Shown one piece after another: positions 38,334 to 49,671 of a DNA stretch of 53,511 nt. A model generated the notes under the pieces. The model made no database searches, was not told the origin of the DNA, and saw only the letters and a program-made list of their open reading frames with translations. This DNA is from Deltaproteobacteria bacterium (GTDB lineage: Bacteria; Myxococcota_A; UBA796; UBA2385). Location: contig JAGYJW010000048.1 in NCBI GenBank assembly GCA_018401435.1, forward strand, positions 1 to 53,511, written 5' to 3'. The position numbers were made by a program, and so were the translations under genes. The first letter of the stretch is position 1. Each line of letters starts with the position of its first letter.

Positions 38334-39347
38334 TCAGCTGTCGCCGCCCTCGCCGCTAAGGTCGAGAATACGCGTTTGGCCCACATAACCGACCGTCCGG
38401 CTGCGGGTCGTGGCCGCCAGGCGCCGCACCAGGTCCGCCATGCGCTCCAGCTGCAGGGTGGCCCGGCCCAGCCGCTGCGCGACGTCCTCGGGCAGGTCGC
38501 TGCGCAGCTCCAACATCTCGAGGATGCCCATGACCGCGGTCAAGGGCTGGTTGAGCTCGTGGGCGGCGGCGCCGGCCACCTCGGCGGTGGCGGCACGCTT
38601 CTCGCTCTCGATGAGCTGGCCGGTGGTCTCCTCCAGCCGCAGCCGCAAGGCCAGCTCGCTGCGCCGGTCCTGGAAGACGCCCACGGTGCCGATGGGCATG
38701 CCATCCGCCGCGTGCACCTCGGCCGCCGACAGCAGCACGGGCACCTGCTCCCCGGAGCGGGCCCGCAGCCGCGCCGAGAGGCCCTGCACCAGGCCGTCGG
38801 GGCTGGCGCGAATCTCGGCCAGCACCCGACGGGCCTCCGAGGCGTCCACATAGACCTCGGTGACGTGCATATGGGCGCGTGCCCAGGCGGCGTCGTAGCC
38901 CAGCGCGGTCTCGGCCGCGCGGTTGAAGACCAGCACCCTGCCGCGCAGATCGACGGCCATCACCGGGTTGGGGGTGGCGTCAATCAGGCGGCCCAGCAGG
39001 TCGCGGGTGCTCTGGAGTTCGGCCAGGGCCCGTCGATTCTCTCGCTCCATCGCCCGGATTCGACGGTCGGTGTGTTGGGCGGCCGCCCAGAGCGGGTCCA
39101 GCAGCGCGGCCAGGGCGTCTGGGGCCTGGGGCAAGCAGAAGGCGGCCACGGCCCCCGCGGCCAGGGCATCTCCGGCAAGCTCCGGGCTGGCGAGCAAGGC
39201 GACCGTCAGCGGGCCGGCGGGCTCGACCGGGGCGCCGGGCCAGGGGGAGATGGCCAGCAGGGCGCTCTCTGCCGCTGAAAAGCCCGCCGCCGCCAGCAGG
39301 GCCGGGAGCGCGGGAGGGACAGGGGAGAGGAGGTGGACCGGCTTCAT
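38334..39347 (-). CDS. PAS-HisKA protein lacking an ATPase domain
   Basis: The 337-residue protein has an N-terminal receiver-like or unknown region (residues 1-105), a coiled segment, and a PAS domain (LIDATPNPVMAVDLRGRVL, then FNRAAETALGYDAAW, residues 120-235). It ends in a HisKA dimerisation domain with H-box AAAHELNQPLTAVMG near residue 275. The stop follows about 45 residues later, and the next gene starts 20 bases on. There is thus no room for the HATPase_c domain that a histidine kinase needs. It must be either a phosphotransfer or scaffold partner, or act with a separate ATPase. The ATG at 39347 has GGAAGA in front and overlaps the larC stop. Confidence 0.8.
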   Translation of the reverse strand: MKPVHLLSPVPPALPALLAAAGFSAAESALLAISPWPGAPVEPAGPLTVALLASPELAGDALAAGAVAAFCLPQAPDALAALLDPLWAAAQHTDRRIRAMERENRRALAELQSTRDLLGRLIDATPNPVMAVDLRGRVLVFNRAAETALGYDAAWARAHMHVTEVYVDASEARRVLAEIRASPDGLVQGLSARLRARSGEQVPVLLSAAEVHAADGMPIGTVGVFQDRRSELALRLRLEETTGQLIESEKRAATAEVAGAAAHELNQPLTAVMGILEMLELRSDLPEDVAQRLGRATLQLERMADLVRRLAATTRSRTVGYVGQTRILDLSGEGGDS

Positions 39348-40695
39348 TCTTCCGGAGCGGGGGCCTCCGGCCTCGAAGCCGCCATGGCCTCGGGATCGGC
39401 GGCGCGAACCGCAGCCCAGTGTACGCGAGGCACGGGCTGCCCGGCAGCCTGGGCCACCGATTGCACGTCGGTAAATTCGGGGGAGAGGTGGAGGATCTCG
39501 CCGTCCAGCGCGCCCACCTTGACCCGCACAGGTCCCCAGGGCGTCTGTGCGGTCCCGTGCCACCGGTCCAGAACCACCCGATCGCAGTCGTGGTGCCGCA
39601 GGCCGAAGCTGCTGCCGTGGCGCAGCAGGATGCGGCCCAGGGCGTCGCGGTCATCGGGGCGGCAGAGCACCTGCACCAGCAGGCCCGGGCGCCCCTTCTT
39701 CATCAGGCAGGGCAGGGCCAGGGCGTCGAGCGCCCCCGCGGCCAGCAGGGCGTCCAGCAGGGGGGGCAGGTGCTCCCCGGTGAGATCGTCCATCTGCGCT
39801 TCGATCACGCTGACCCGTTCGGAGTTTTGGGCCTGGGCTTGCGGGTCGCCCAGCAAGGCGCGCACCACATTGGGGCGGTCCTTGGGGTCGCGGGTGCCGG
39901 CGCCATAGCCCTGGGCGACCAGGCGCTGGGCCGGCGGACGGCCCGGCCGGGCCAGGGCGGCCAGCAGGGCGGCGCCGGTGGGCGTGACCAGCTCTCGCCC
40001 GGGTGGGCCGGGCTCCACCGGAAAGCCCAGGAGCAGCTCGACCGTGGCGGGTGCCGGCAGGGGATGCGGCCGTGCTGGCTCTGCGTGCTGCCGCTGCCCA
40101 GGGGGATGGGCCCCACCGTGATCTGGTCCACGTCGAGCTGTTCGAGGGCCAGGCAGGCGCCCACGATGTCGATGATCGAGTCCAGGGCGCCCACCTCGTG
40201 AAAGGTGACCGCGTCGGGGGGCATGCCGTGCACCTTGCCTTCGGCGCGGGCCAGCACCGCGAAGACGGCGAGGGCGCGGCTGCGGGCCCGCGGGGGCAGG
40301 TCGGCGGCCTCGAGCAGGCTGCGGATCTGTCGCCAGCTTCGCGACGGCGGCCCGGCCTGTCCGTGGCCGTGGTCGTGGCCGTGGCTGTGCCCGTGTCCGT
40401 GCCCGTGGTCGTGGCTGTGCCCAGGGTCATGCCCGTGGTCCTCGGCCGGCTCCACCTTGCGAAAGGCCACCAGCCGCGCGGGCGCAGCTTCGGCCGGCAG
40501 CAGCACCTGGAAGGCGCGGGCGGCAAAGGGCCCCCGGATGACCGTGGGCGCCGCCAGCTCAAAGGGCTCGACCGGCAGGGCCTTCAGGGCTGCCACCAGG
40601 GAGGGGAGGGTGGCGCCCAGGTCGAGCAGGGCGGCCACCAGCATGTCGCCGGCGAGTCCGCCGATGAGATCGAGGTGCAGGTGCCGCCCGGTCAC
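39344..40695 (-). CDS. larC: Nickel-pincer cofactor nickel-insertion protein LarC, one frame break
   Basis: LarC adds nickel to the pyridinium bis-thiocarboxylate cofactor of lactate racemase-type enzymes. The N-terminus has LDLIGGLAGDMLVAALLDLG, followed by a His-rich loop (about 13 His between 40350 and 40440) likely to bind nickel. The conserved HEVGALDSIIDIVGA and HGRIP motifs come next, then the C-terminal LarC2 part (VTPTGAALLAAL, YGAGTRDPKDRPNVVRA). One C is missing from the CCCC run read on the minus strand (40060-40063). Restoring it gives HGRIPLPAPATVELL, the family sequence. This shows that the break is an assembly error. The start is GTG at 40695, overlapping the larB stop. Confidence 0.9.
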
Positions 40696-41456
40696 GGGGC
40701 AGGCCCCAGGCCGGCCTGGTTGATGCGGCTGGCGACCACGGCCGCCCCATAGCCATTGTCGATATTTACGACGCTGACCCCGGGGGCACAGGAGTTCAAC
40801 ATGCCGAGCAGGGCGGCCAGGCCCCCAAAGGCGGCGCCGTAGCCCACCGAGGTGGGCACCGCGACGACCGGCACCTGCACCAGGCCGGCCACGACGCTGG
40901 CCAAGGCGCCCTCCATGCCGGCCACCACCACCACGGCCCGGGCGGCGCGCAGCTCGTCGAGGCGCCCGAGCACCCGGTGGATGCCGGCCACGCCCACATC
41001 GGTCAGGCGGCTCACCTGGTTGCCCAGCAGCTCCAGCGTGACCGAGGCCTCCTCGGCCACGGGCAGATCGCTGGTGCCGGCGCAGACCACCGCGACCCCG
41101 CCCCGGGCGGCCTTGGGGGGTCCGCTGCGTTGCAGCAAAAGCCGGGGTACGGGCAGCCACTCGGTGGCGGGCAAGGCCGCGATCACCTTGGTGGCCATCT
41201 CGTCCGAGACGCGCGTCACCAGCCCATCCTGGCGGGCGGCGGCGAAGTGCCGGAGGATGGCGATGACCTGTTCAGGGGTCTTTCCCGCGCCATAGACGGC
41301 CTCCGGGTTGCCGGTTCGGGCCGGCCGATGGAGGTCGAGCTGGGCGAAGTCCATCGAAGGGGCCGCGGCAGAGATGGCAGCGACGGCGCTGTCAACATCG
41401 GTGCTGCCGGTGGACACGGCTTGAAGGATGCGGCGGAGCTCTTCGGGGTCGGACAT
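40692..41456 (-). CDS. larB: Nickel-pincer cofactor biosynthesis carboxylase LarB
   Basis: The 254-residue protein resembles the PurE-like AIR carboxylase family that LarB belongs to. It carboxylates and hydrolyses nicotinic acid adenine dinucleotide, the first step in making the nickel-pincer nucleotide. The N-terminal helical part (LRRILQAVSTGSTDVDSAV) is followed by GKTPEQVIAILRHF. The PurE-like core comes next: VVCAGTSDLPVAEEA, DVGVAGIHR, VVVAGMEGALASVVAGL, then PVVAVPTSVGYGA and INNIDNGYGA-type ending (here NIDNGYGAAVVASRI). The ATG at 41456 is chosen over an upstream ATG at 41510. larC follows with a GTGA overlap. larA and larE are not visible in the window. Confidence 0.92.
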   Translation of the reverse strand: MSDPEELRRILQAVSTGSTDVDSAVAAISAAAPSMDFAQLDLHRPARTGNPEAVYGAGKTPEQVIAILRHFAAARQDGLVTRVSDEMATKVIAALPATEWLPVPRLLLQRSGPPKAARGGVAVVCAGTSDLPVAEEASVTLELLGNQVSRLTDVGVAGIHRVLGRLDELRAARAVVVVAGMEGALASVVAGLVQVPVVAVPTSVGYGAAFGGLAALLGMLNSCAPGVSVVNIDNGYGAAVVASRINQAGLGPAP

Positions 41457-41554
41457 GGGGGCCTCGCGCTCGGGTTCCGGGGGGCGCACGCGGGGTGCCG
41501 TCGGGGGCACCCGGCGTGGCGCAGGGGGCGGAACGGTGTGAGATTCTAAAAGTG

Positions 41555-42984
41555 ATGGCTGCCCGCTCCTACCTCCTGCCGGTCCTGCTGTCGGCCTTGG
41601 GCACCACGGTGCTCGGGGCGGCAGCGCGACCGGCGTGGGCGGGAGAGCGCGATCTCTATGACCGCACGGTCAATCTCATCCAGGCCCACTACCTCGATGT
41701 CGCGACGCTGGATGGCCTCGCAGCCTGGCGCGGCGCGGCCAAGTCCGCCGAAGACGCGATCCCCTGGCTGGTGACCGAAGGCGAGGGCACCCAGCTGATC
41801 CTGCGCCATGGCGCGACCGGCCCCATCGGCGAACTCAGCGCCCCTGAGGGGCCGCTGGGCAGCACCCTGCACCTCGCCGCCGCGCTGGATGCGATGGAGG
41901 ACGCCATTCGGGCCGGAGGGGCCCTGCCCGACGATGTGGACCTGCCCATCGAGCTCATCCGCGGCCTCACCCGGGCCCTGGACAAGCACAGCACGGTGCT
42001 CGCCCGCAGCCGCCTGGAGAGCTTCGACGAGCGCATCAGCGGGCGCCTGAGCGGGGTGGGGGCGCGCATGGGCACGGTCAAGGGGCGCCTGGTGGTCAAG
42101 GAGGCCTTCCCCGGCGGGCCGGCGGACGAGGCCGGGCTGAAGGCCGGCGACGTGGTGTTGCGGGTGGACGGCCACAGCACCCTGGGCCAGTCGGTCAACC
42201 AGGTGGTGCGCCACATCCGCGGCCCCGTGGGCACCCAGGTCCTTCTGTCCATCCGTCGCGAGAGCGGGCCCCAGCCCGAAGAATTCGACCTCGTGCTCAC
42301 CCGCGAGGACGTGGTGATCCCCAATGTCACCTGGCGCCGGCGGCCCTCGGGGGTCGGGGTCGTGACCATCGACCACTTCAGCGAGCAGACGGCCATGCTG
42401 CTCACCCAGGCCCTGGTCGAAATGGAGAGCGGAAAGGCGCCCTTGCGGGGGATCGTCCTTGATCTTCGCGGCAATTCCGGTGGATCGATGATCCAGGCCT
42501 GCCGCAGCGTGGACCTCTTCGTCGAGAGTGGCGTGGTGCTGCGCACCGAAGGCCGCGATGGCGAGCGGGTGGACAACCTGCTGCGGGAGTACCGCGCCCA
42601 CCCCGAACCCAACGAGTCCACCGCCCCGGTGGTGGTGCTGGTGGACGAGAGCAGCGCGTCGGCGGCCGAGATCCTCGCGGGCTCCTTGTCGCGGCTCAAC
42701 CGCGCCGTGCTCATCGGCCAACGCACCCATGGCAAGGGCACCGTCCAGAAGCTCTACACGGTGCGGGGGGGAGGGCCCGAGGAGCGCGCCCGGCTCAAGC
42801 TCACCGTGGCCCGGTACAAGCTGCCCGGCGACATCGGCATCGAGCCCGGGGTCGGCCTGCCGCCGGACTTGCTGGTGCGCCCCATCACCTTCAGCGCCGA
42901 AGGCGTGCGCTATGACCCCACCGATCCCGGCGCCGGCGCGGTGCTGGACTGGGTGGATGAGCGCCCCGGCTGGCGTCGGGGTGA
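41555..42984 (+). CDS. S41-family C-terminal processing peptidase
   Basis: The product has an N-terminal signal or anchor (YLLPVLLSALGTTVLGAAARPAWA). A helical region follows, then a PDZ domain (VVKEAFPGGPADEAGLKAGDVVL, residues 180-260, given here in part) and the S41 protease core. The nucleophile serine is in VDESSASAAEIL, and the lysine partner is in RTHGKGTVQKL, the CtpA Ser-Lys pattern. It would cleave exported proteins near their C-terminus. The open frame runs on past 42984 into the opposing sigma-like gene, which is not credible. A one- or two-base change near the C6 run at 42990 would end it at the TGA at 42982-42984. The true end is uncertain by a few tens of bases. Confidence 0.8.
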
Positions 42985-42989
42985 CAACG

Positions 42990-43747
42990 CCCCCCAGGAC
43001 ACCCGAAGCGGTGGCTTGGAACCTCCAGGACAGCAGGCGCCGCACGCGCCGCTGAAAGAAGAGCCAGCCGGCCACAAAGGAGCCGTGGACCGGCCATCGC
43101 TCCTTGGGAAGCACCTGCTCCCGCATCAGCCGGAACTCAACCAGGGCCTCCTTGCGGATCGTGTTCGCGGACTTCCCGGACAAGGCCATGGCATCGGACT
43201 TGCTCGCGCCCCATCGGGTCAGCAGGATGGCGCGTTCGGCTTCGCTGAGACCTCGGACATATTCGACCACGCGCCACAGAAGCTGCCGGGACGCTGCGAG
43301 GTCCTCGACCGAGTCGTTGCGCATGGAGTGGGGCAGCAGCGCATCGGCGGCCGCGTCGATCCCGCAATCCTCGAAGGACGGGCTGAAACCCTGGGTGGTC
43401 TCGCGCCAGATGCGGTCCTTCTTGAGGCGGTGGTACTCAGCGGCCACCTGGCACCGGATGATCCGGAGGTAGGTGCAGCGCCCCTGGTCATCCTCGGGCC
43501 AGGCTCTCTCTGTGCTGGCCTCTTTCAGGCAGCGCTCCACCACCCGGCTCCAATACTCCTCCTGGTCCAAGGGGTCCCAGATTCGCATCTTCTGAACGGT
43601 CCGCCTGCGCCGCCGCTGCAACCAGTCGAAGAGCTCTCGCTGAAGGTCCAGGGCCTGCAATATGGGTTCGACTCGGGCCAGGACCACCTCCACAGCTCCC
43701 CCTCGCGGGTCGTTCGCCTTTTGATCCAGAAAAGTGGGTCTGGTCAT
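42990..43747 (-). CDS. Sigma-70-family-like regulatory protein
   Basis: The ~250-residue product has an N-terminal helical region (RELFDWLQRRRRRTVQKM). A region-2-like part follows (YLRIIRCQVAAEYHRLKKDRI), then a region-4-like helix-turn-helix (LSEAERAILLTRWGASKSDAMALS, residues about 150-175, split here). The order resembles ECF sigma factors, but region 2 is divergent, so it could be a sigma-like regulator that no longer binds core polymerase. The ATG at 43747 overlaps the stop of the gene before it (ATGA). The C-terminus is unclear: the frame continues into antisense of the S41 gene, so a frame change near the C6 run at 42990-42995 is likely. Confidence 0.55.
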
Positions 43748-44748
43748 CCCCGCCCTCCCAGCGTCCACAAGAGCTGGCCGGAGATCCAGGCGGTCGCACT
43801 GTGCCAGCCGGAGTCATCGGTCAAGGTGGGCGAGCGCAGGCCCAGCTGGGAGCCCAGCCCCCAGGTGGGTGCGAGGGTCCAATTGGCCTCGGCGGTGGCC
43901 CCGAAGACCAGCCAGCCCGGTCGTGACAGGCCGCTGGGGCCGGAGACCGGGCCGGGCATCAAGGGCTGGGAGCCCTGCCAGGCGCGACGGGGGCCAGCGT
44001 GCAGGGCGAAGCGGCCCCACACACTCCGGTTCAGGCCGGGTCGCCCCATCCCGAAGCCCGCCAGAAGCAGACCGGAGAGCTGTTGGACTCGGGGGACGCC
44101 CACGTCCACGCGGGTGGATGAGGCTGAGACCCGAAGGCCCATGGCGGGCCAGAGCCACGCGCGCCCCAGCCCTTGCCAGAGGCTCAGCTCCGCCAGCCCC
44201 AGGGGACGGTCGGATCCCAGGCCCAGAACCAGCTGGGTGGGCAGCGGAGGCGGGGGCGCGACCGGGTAGAGCCGCTGCAGGCTGATGGCCCGCACGGCGA
44301 TGTGGCGGGCAACCGCAGGACAATCCGAGGACTCGGGCCGCCAGGTGTCCGGGGCCTGGGGCTGTTCGCCCAGCAGCCGAGACTCCAGGGTGACGGTCCA
44401 ATGGCGGTCGTCATCTGTGGGGGCGGACACCCGAAGCAGAAACTCCAGGTCGGACGGGGACGGTCCGCCCAGCTGTTGAGCATAGCCGGCGGCCTCGACC
44501 TGGATGGCGTCCAATTGCACGCAACCGAGGGCTGAGTCGGCGGTCTCGACGAGAGGAAGCGGGTCCGGCGCATCGTCAGGGTTGGGCCTGGGCTCCTTGG
44601 CCTGCGCGGGTGGCTGCGTTGCGGCTGCCAACAGGAGGAGGGAGACTGGGGGCCATCGCGAGGACCGGGCGGGATGGAAGGCCTTCGCTTGCAGCAAAGG
44701 TCGGGGAGACCCAGATTGTCCGGTGATGTAGGCCTCCATCCTCTGCAC
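43744..44748 (-). CDS. Exported, probably outer-membrane protein of unknown function
   Basis: The 334-residue product has a hydrophobic signal-like segment (PPVSLLLLAAATQPPAQA; starts between residues 33 and 50) after a non-native leader, so a start downstream of 44748 is possible. The first half carries two cysteines (GCVQLD, SSDCPAV) and a domain with many Ser and Leu. The second half alternates short hydrophobic stretches with turns (RAWLWPAMGLRVSASS, VWGRFALHAGP, WLVFGATAEANWTL) and ends SGQLLWTLGG, as in small beta-barrels. It forms an operon with the sigma-like gene. No family is recognised. The gene ends in an ATGA overlap. Confidence 0.55.
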   Translation of the reverse strand: MQRMEAYITGQSGSPRPLLQAKAFHPARSSRWPPVSLLLLAAATQPPAQAKEPRPNPDDAPDPLPLVETADSALGCVQLDAIQVEAAGYAQQLGGPSPSDLEFLLRVSAPTDDDRHWTVTLESRLLGEQPQAPDTWRPESSDCPAVARHIAVRAISLQRLYPVAPPPPLPTQLVLGLGSDRPLGLAELSLWQGLGRAWLWPAMGLRVSASSTRVDVGVPRVQQLSGLLLAGFGMGRPGLNRSVWGRFALHAGPRRAWQGSQPLMPGPVSGPSGLSRPGWLVFGATAEANWTLAPTWGLGSQLGLRSPTLTDDSGWHSATAWISGQLLWTLGGRG

Positions 44749-44759
44749 CGGAGGAGTCT

Positions 44760-45198
44760 ACCAGAGAGGCGGACCTGGGTGGATGGCAAGCACCGGTAGC
44801 CGTCGATTGACCCCGCCGGAGACCGGCTCTCCTTCCTGCCGCGATAGGAGCGGCGGCTGGTCCCAGGAGAGTCGATGTGTGGCCAGCCCCATCGGCCGTT
44901 CACAGCCACCCGGAAGGTGGCCATCCTCCGGCGGCACCTCGTGGACAGCGCCCCCTCCCGCAGCTCCGGGACAGCATCTCCGACGCATCTCGTGACCTGC
45001 CCGAAGCCGACCGGCGGCGAGCGGTGACCGCCGCGCGGCTGGCCGACTTCGACACGCGCGGCAGGGTGATCGCGGGCCCCTGGAAGGCGGGGGCTTCAGA
45101 CCGAAGCGGGTACCGAATCCGGGCACCGTCCACGAAAATGGCCACCAGCACGGGCCCTGTGGGCCAGCGCTGCTCGCATGCGCCCCCTCGCCCCAAGC
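44760..45198. other. Gene-free or unrecognised region of about 440 bases
   Basis: Neither strand shows a coding stretch with convincing composition. The longest frames read like Arg/Pro-rich antisense. A plus-strand piece reading DLPEADRRRAVTAARLADFD is the only native-looking fragment, and it has no start. The region lies between the exported protein and the fatty-acid hydroxylase gene and should contain the promoter for the minus-strand exported-protein operon. Confidence 0.4.
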
Positions 45199-45936
45199 TC
45201 AGTCCTGCCCCCCCTCACTGGAAGCCGGACCGCGCTTGTGTTGGAAGGCCCGGGTGGTCCAGAAGCTGCCAAAGACCAGGTCCCAGAGGGGGCTGGAGAG
45301 CCCGAACTGGCTGTGGGCCGTGCGGTAGTGGTGTTCGAGGTGGAAGCGCCGCATGAACCGGCCCATGCGGGTCTTGGGCACCGCGTGGTGGGTGTAGTAG
45401 TGCATCCAATCGTAGGCGAGGTAGCCAATCAGGGTGCCGGCGAAGACCAGGGTCCACAGCTCACCCAGAGCAACCCAATGCAACAGGCCCACAACAAGGG
45501 CGAGGGGCCAGGACAGGATGGGCGGGGCGACCAGCCGACCGGGGTCATCGGGGAAGTCATGGTGGTAGCCATGCATCATATATTGGATCTCGCGCAGCGC
45601 CGGGTTCTTCATGGGGGGCAGGTGGAAGAGCCAGCGATGCAGCACATATTCCACCAGGGTCCAGGTGAGGATGCCGCCGAGCACGCAGCCCACGGTGACC
45701 GAGGCGGTCAGGCCGTCGCGCTGGAGGCCGTCCCACAGGCAGAGGCCGATGATGGGCAGGAACCACAAGCCGGGCATCACCCAGTGCGAGGTGCCAAAGA
45801 CCCGCTCCAAGACGCGATTCTGCAGCACCTGGAAGCCCTGGAACGGCTGCGGTAGGCGGCGGGGGGCGGTCGGAACGCCGCGCCAGGCCGCAACCGCCTC
45901 CTTCCACTCCGGGGTGGTGTCCAGCAGCGCGGGCAT
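45199..45936 (-). CDS. Fatty acid hydroxylase / sterol desaturase family membrane protein
   Basis: The 245-residue protein has the eight-histidine di-iron signature of the FAH superfamily. HRWLFH lies near residue 103, HGYHHDFP near 124, then HYYTHH and HLEHHYRTAH near 200. Four hydrophobic segments (WFLPIIGLCLW, VGCVLGGILTWTLVEYVL, SWPLALVVGLLHWVAL, WTLVFAGTLIGYLAY) place the iron site at the membrane face. The histidine spacing and the HGYHHDFPDDPGRLV segment are closest to fatty acid 2-hydroxylases, which hydroxylate sphingolipid or other fatty acyl chains. The protein has no cytochrome b5 domain, so electrons must come from a separate carrier. The start is ATG at 45936. Confidence 0.9.
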   Translation of the reverse strand: MPALLDTTPEWKEAVAAWRGVPTAPRRLPQPFQGFQVLQNRVLERVFGTSHWVMPGLWFLPIIGLCLWDGLQRDGLTASVTVGCVLGGILTWTLVEYVLHRWLFHLPPMKNPALREIQYMMHGYHHDFPDDPGRLVAPPILSWPLALVVGLLHWVALGELWTLVFAGTLIGYLAYDWMHYYTHHAVPKTRMGRFMRRFHLEHHYRTAHSQFGLSSPLWDLVFGSFWTTRAFQHKRGPASSEGGQD

Positions 45937-46574
45937 GGGGCTCCAGGGGTCGAGGGTCGGCCCCTATCCCGGCTGGCGGCGCGGGGGCCCCGTTGTGGCG
46001 GGGGGCACCGGCTCATCGGGGACCATCAGCGGACACTTGACCGGCGACCTCACCTCCAGAGGCGCCGGAGGCGCCCGCCGCTCATCAAGCGGCGCAGGAG
46101 GGGAGGCCGCATGTTGCTGCCGATATGGGGGAGGACAGCGCCCTCCTCCATCAGAAAAGAAGCGCCGGAGACCGAACGGACAGAATGTCCGGGCGGTTGA
46201 TCGGTGCCTGGCGGGGCGGCCGGGCGGTCCGAAGGCTGGCTCCGCAGCTGCGTTGCCCTCTCGCAGGCGGTGCGGGCCCGCAAGCCCGGCGCAGAGGACG
46301 CCTGGCGAGAAGCGCCGGCGCCATGGCCGGGGAGCGGATGGGAGGCGCCGACAGGTGGCCCCCGGTTCGGCCTGGCGGGTCGGCCCATCGCCACCCGGGG
46401 CGGCGGGCGGCGTGGTGACCTCCGGGTCGCTGGGGCGCGCACGGCCCGCTGCCGTTGGCGCACCCTGCAATCGGGCAGGACGGGACGGACGGGCCCTGAT
46501 GCAGCCGGCCCGCCTCCCGCGAACCTGACCCAGATCGCAATCCGGCTGATTTGCTCCGAGGCGGCCGCACGGGA
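45937..46574. other. Intergenic region of about 640 bases without a convincing gene
   Basis: Frames on both strands are Arg/Pro/Gly-rich and lack conserved motifs. A 33-codon minus frame (46050-46150) rich in Arg and Leu is probably chance. The region divides the hydroxylase gene from the cytochrome locus and should contain both of their upstream signals. A G+C-rich tract of short inverted repeats near 46020-46090 might be a terminator for unseen transcription, but there is no U tract. Confidence 0.4.
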
Positions 46575-46583
46575 TGTCATAAT
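46575..46583 (+). promoter_or_regulatory. Possible extended -10 promoter of the ten-haem cytochrome
   Basis: TGTCATAAT fits the extended -10 pattern (TG, one base, then CATAAT) and lies 30 bases before the ATG at 46614. No good -35 is present at 17 bases, although TTGCTC lies at 46551. Confidence 0.4.
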
Positions 46584-46613
46584 CGGCGGGCCGCCCAACC
46601 CGGACAACTGCCG

Positions 46614-48967
<2,354 letters not shown>

Positions 48968-48974
<7 letters not shown>

Positions 48975-49005
48975 GTCTGGGCCGACAGAGGCCGCCGCCT
49001 CAGGG
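48968..49005. terminator. Possible bidirectional terminator between the convergent cytochrome genes
   Basis: CCCCTGAG at 48968-48975 is complementary to CTCAGGG at 48999-49005, with a loop of about 23 bases that itself contains GGCC repeats. There is no U tract. The position between the two stop codons is the main support. Confidence 0.35.
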
Positions 49006-49671
49006 AGCGGGGGCCTGCCCGGCGAAGCCCAGGAAGTGGCACTCCCGACAGGGCAATGCGCCGGCCTGGTGCTTACCGGGCAGCATGTCGCTGTGACAAT
49101 CCAAGCAGGTGTCCGTGTCGGTGCGGAACTGGTGGGCGCGGTTATGGGCGCTGCCGTGGCAGCTCATGCAGGTGATGGGGCCCTGCTCGCCCGCCTCGGC
49201 GTCGAGGTGGGCCCGGTGCGAGCTGCTGTCGTCGATCTTCACCACCTGGGCCCGCAAGGCGTCGGGGAGGGGCCCCGAGACAGCGTGGGCCGCCCCCGAC
49301 CGGCTGTGGCAGTCCTCGCAGACCTCGTTGGCAACATGGGGCACGTCGATGTCTTCGGGCCCCTGGGGCCGGTCGAAGACCATCACCCAGAGGTTTCGGG
49401 GATAGTGCCGAATGGGCACCCGGTGGCAGTCGTGGCAGGTCGTCATGCCCACATGGGCGGAGCGGGTGAAGGCCTCGTTGGCATAGTCGTGCACATGGCA
49501 GTCGTCGCAGAAGCGGTCATCGGCCCACAGATAGGTGAAGACGTCGTCCCCGACGGGCTTGCCGGCGGCCAGCCCCAGCACCAGCGCGCCGATGACACCA
49601 CCCATATGAAGGGGGCGGGCCGCAAGGTGGGAGACGCTGCGCTGGATGAGTTGTCGAAGACCTTGAAACAT
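49000..49671 (-). CDS. Six-haem NapC/NirT-like membrane cytochrome c
   Basis: The 223-residue protein has one N-terminal membrane helix (GGVIGALVLGLAAGKPVG), so it is anchored in the inner membrane with the haem domain in the periplasm. Six CxxCH motifs follow: CDDCH, CHDCH, CEDCH, CMSCH, CLDCH and CRECH. The first two lie in the NapC/NrfH pattern of an anchored quinol-oxidising cytochrome. NrfH has four haems, so two are additional here. It is the last gene of the minus-strand cytochrome operon. It is the natural candidate for taking electrons from the quinol pool and passing them to the periplasmic cytochromes. The ATG at 49671 abuts the stop of the 41-residue peptide gene. Confidence 0.88.
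   Translation of the reverse strand: MFQGLRQLIQRSVSHLAARPLHMGGVIGALVLGLAAGKPVGDDVFTYLWADDRFCDDCHVHDYANEAFTRSAHVGMTTCHDCHRVPIRHYPRNLWVMVFDRPQGPEDIDVPHVANEVCEDCHSRSGAAHAVSGPLPDALRAQVVKIDDSSSHRAHLDAEAGEQGPITCMSCHGSAHNRAHQFRTDTDTCLDCHSDMLPGKHQAGALPCRECHFLGFAGQAPAP

Noticed and set aside
43000..44269. A C-terminal extension of the S41 protease of about 430 residues
   Set aside because: The sequence is antisense to the sigma-like and exported-protein genes and has no protein-like composition.
46050..46150. A 33-codon Arg-rich minus-strand peptide
   Set aside because: No ribosome-binding site, no conservation evidence and composition typical of chance frames in this G+C range.
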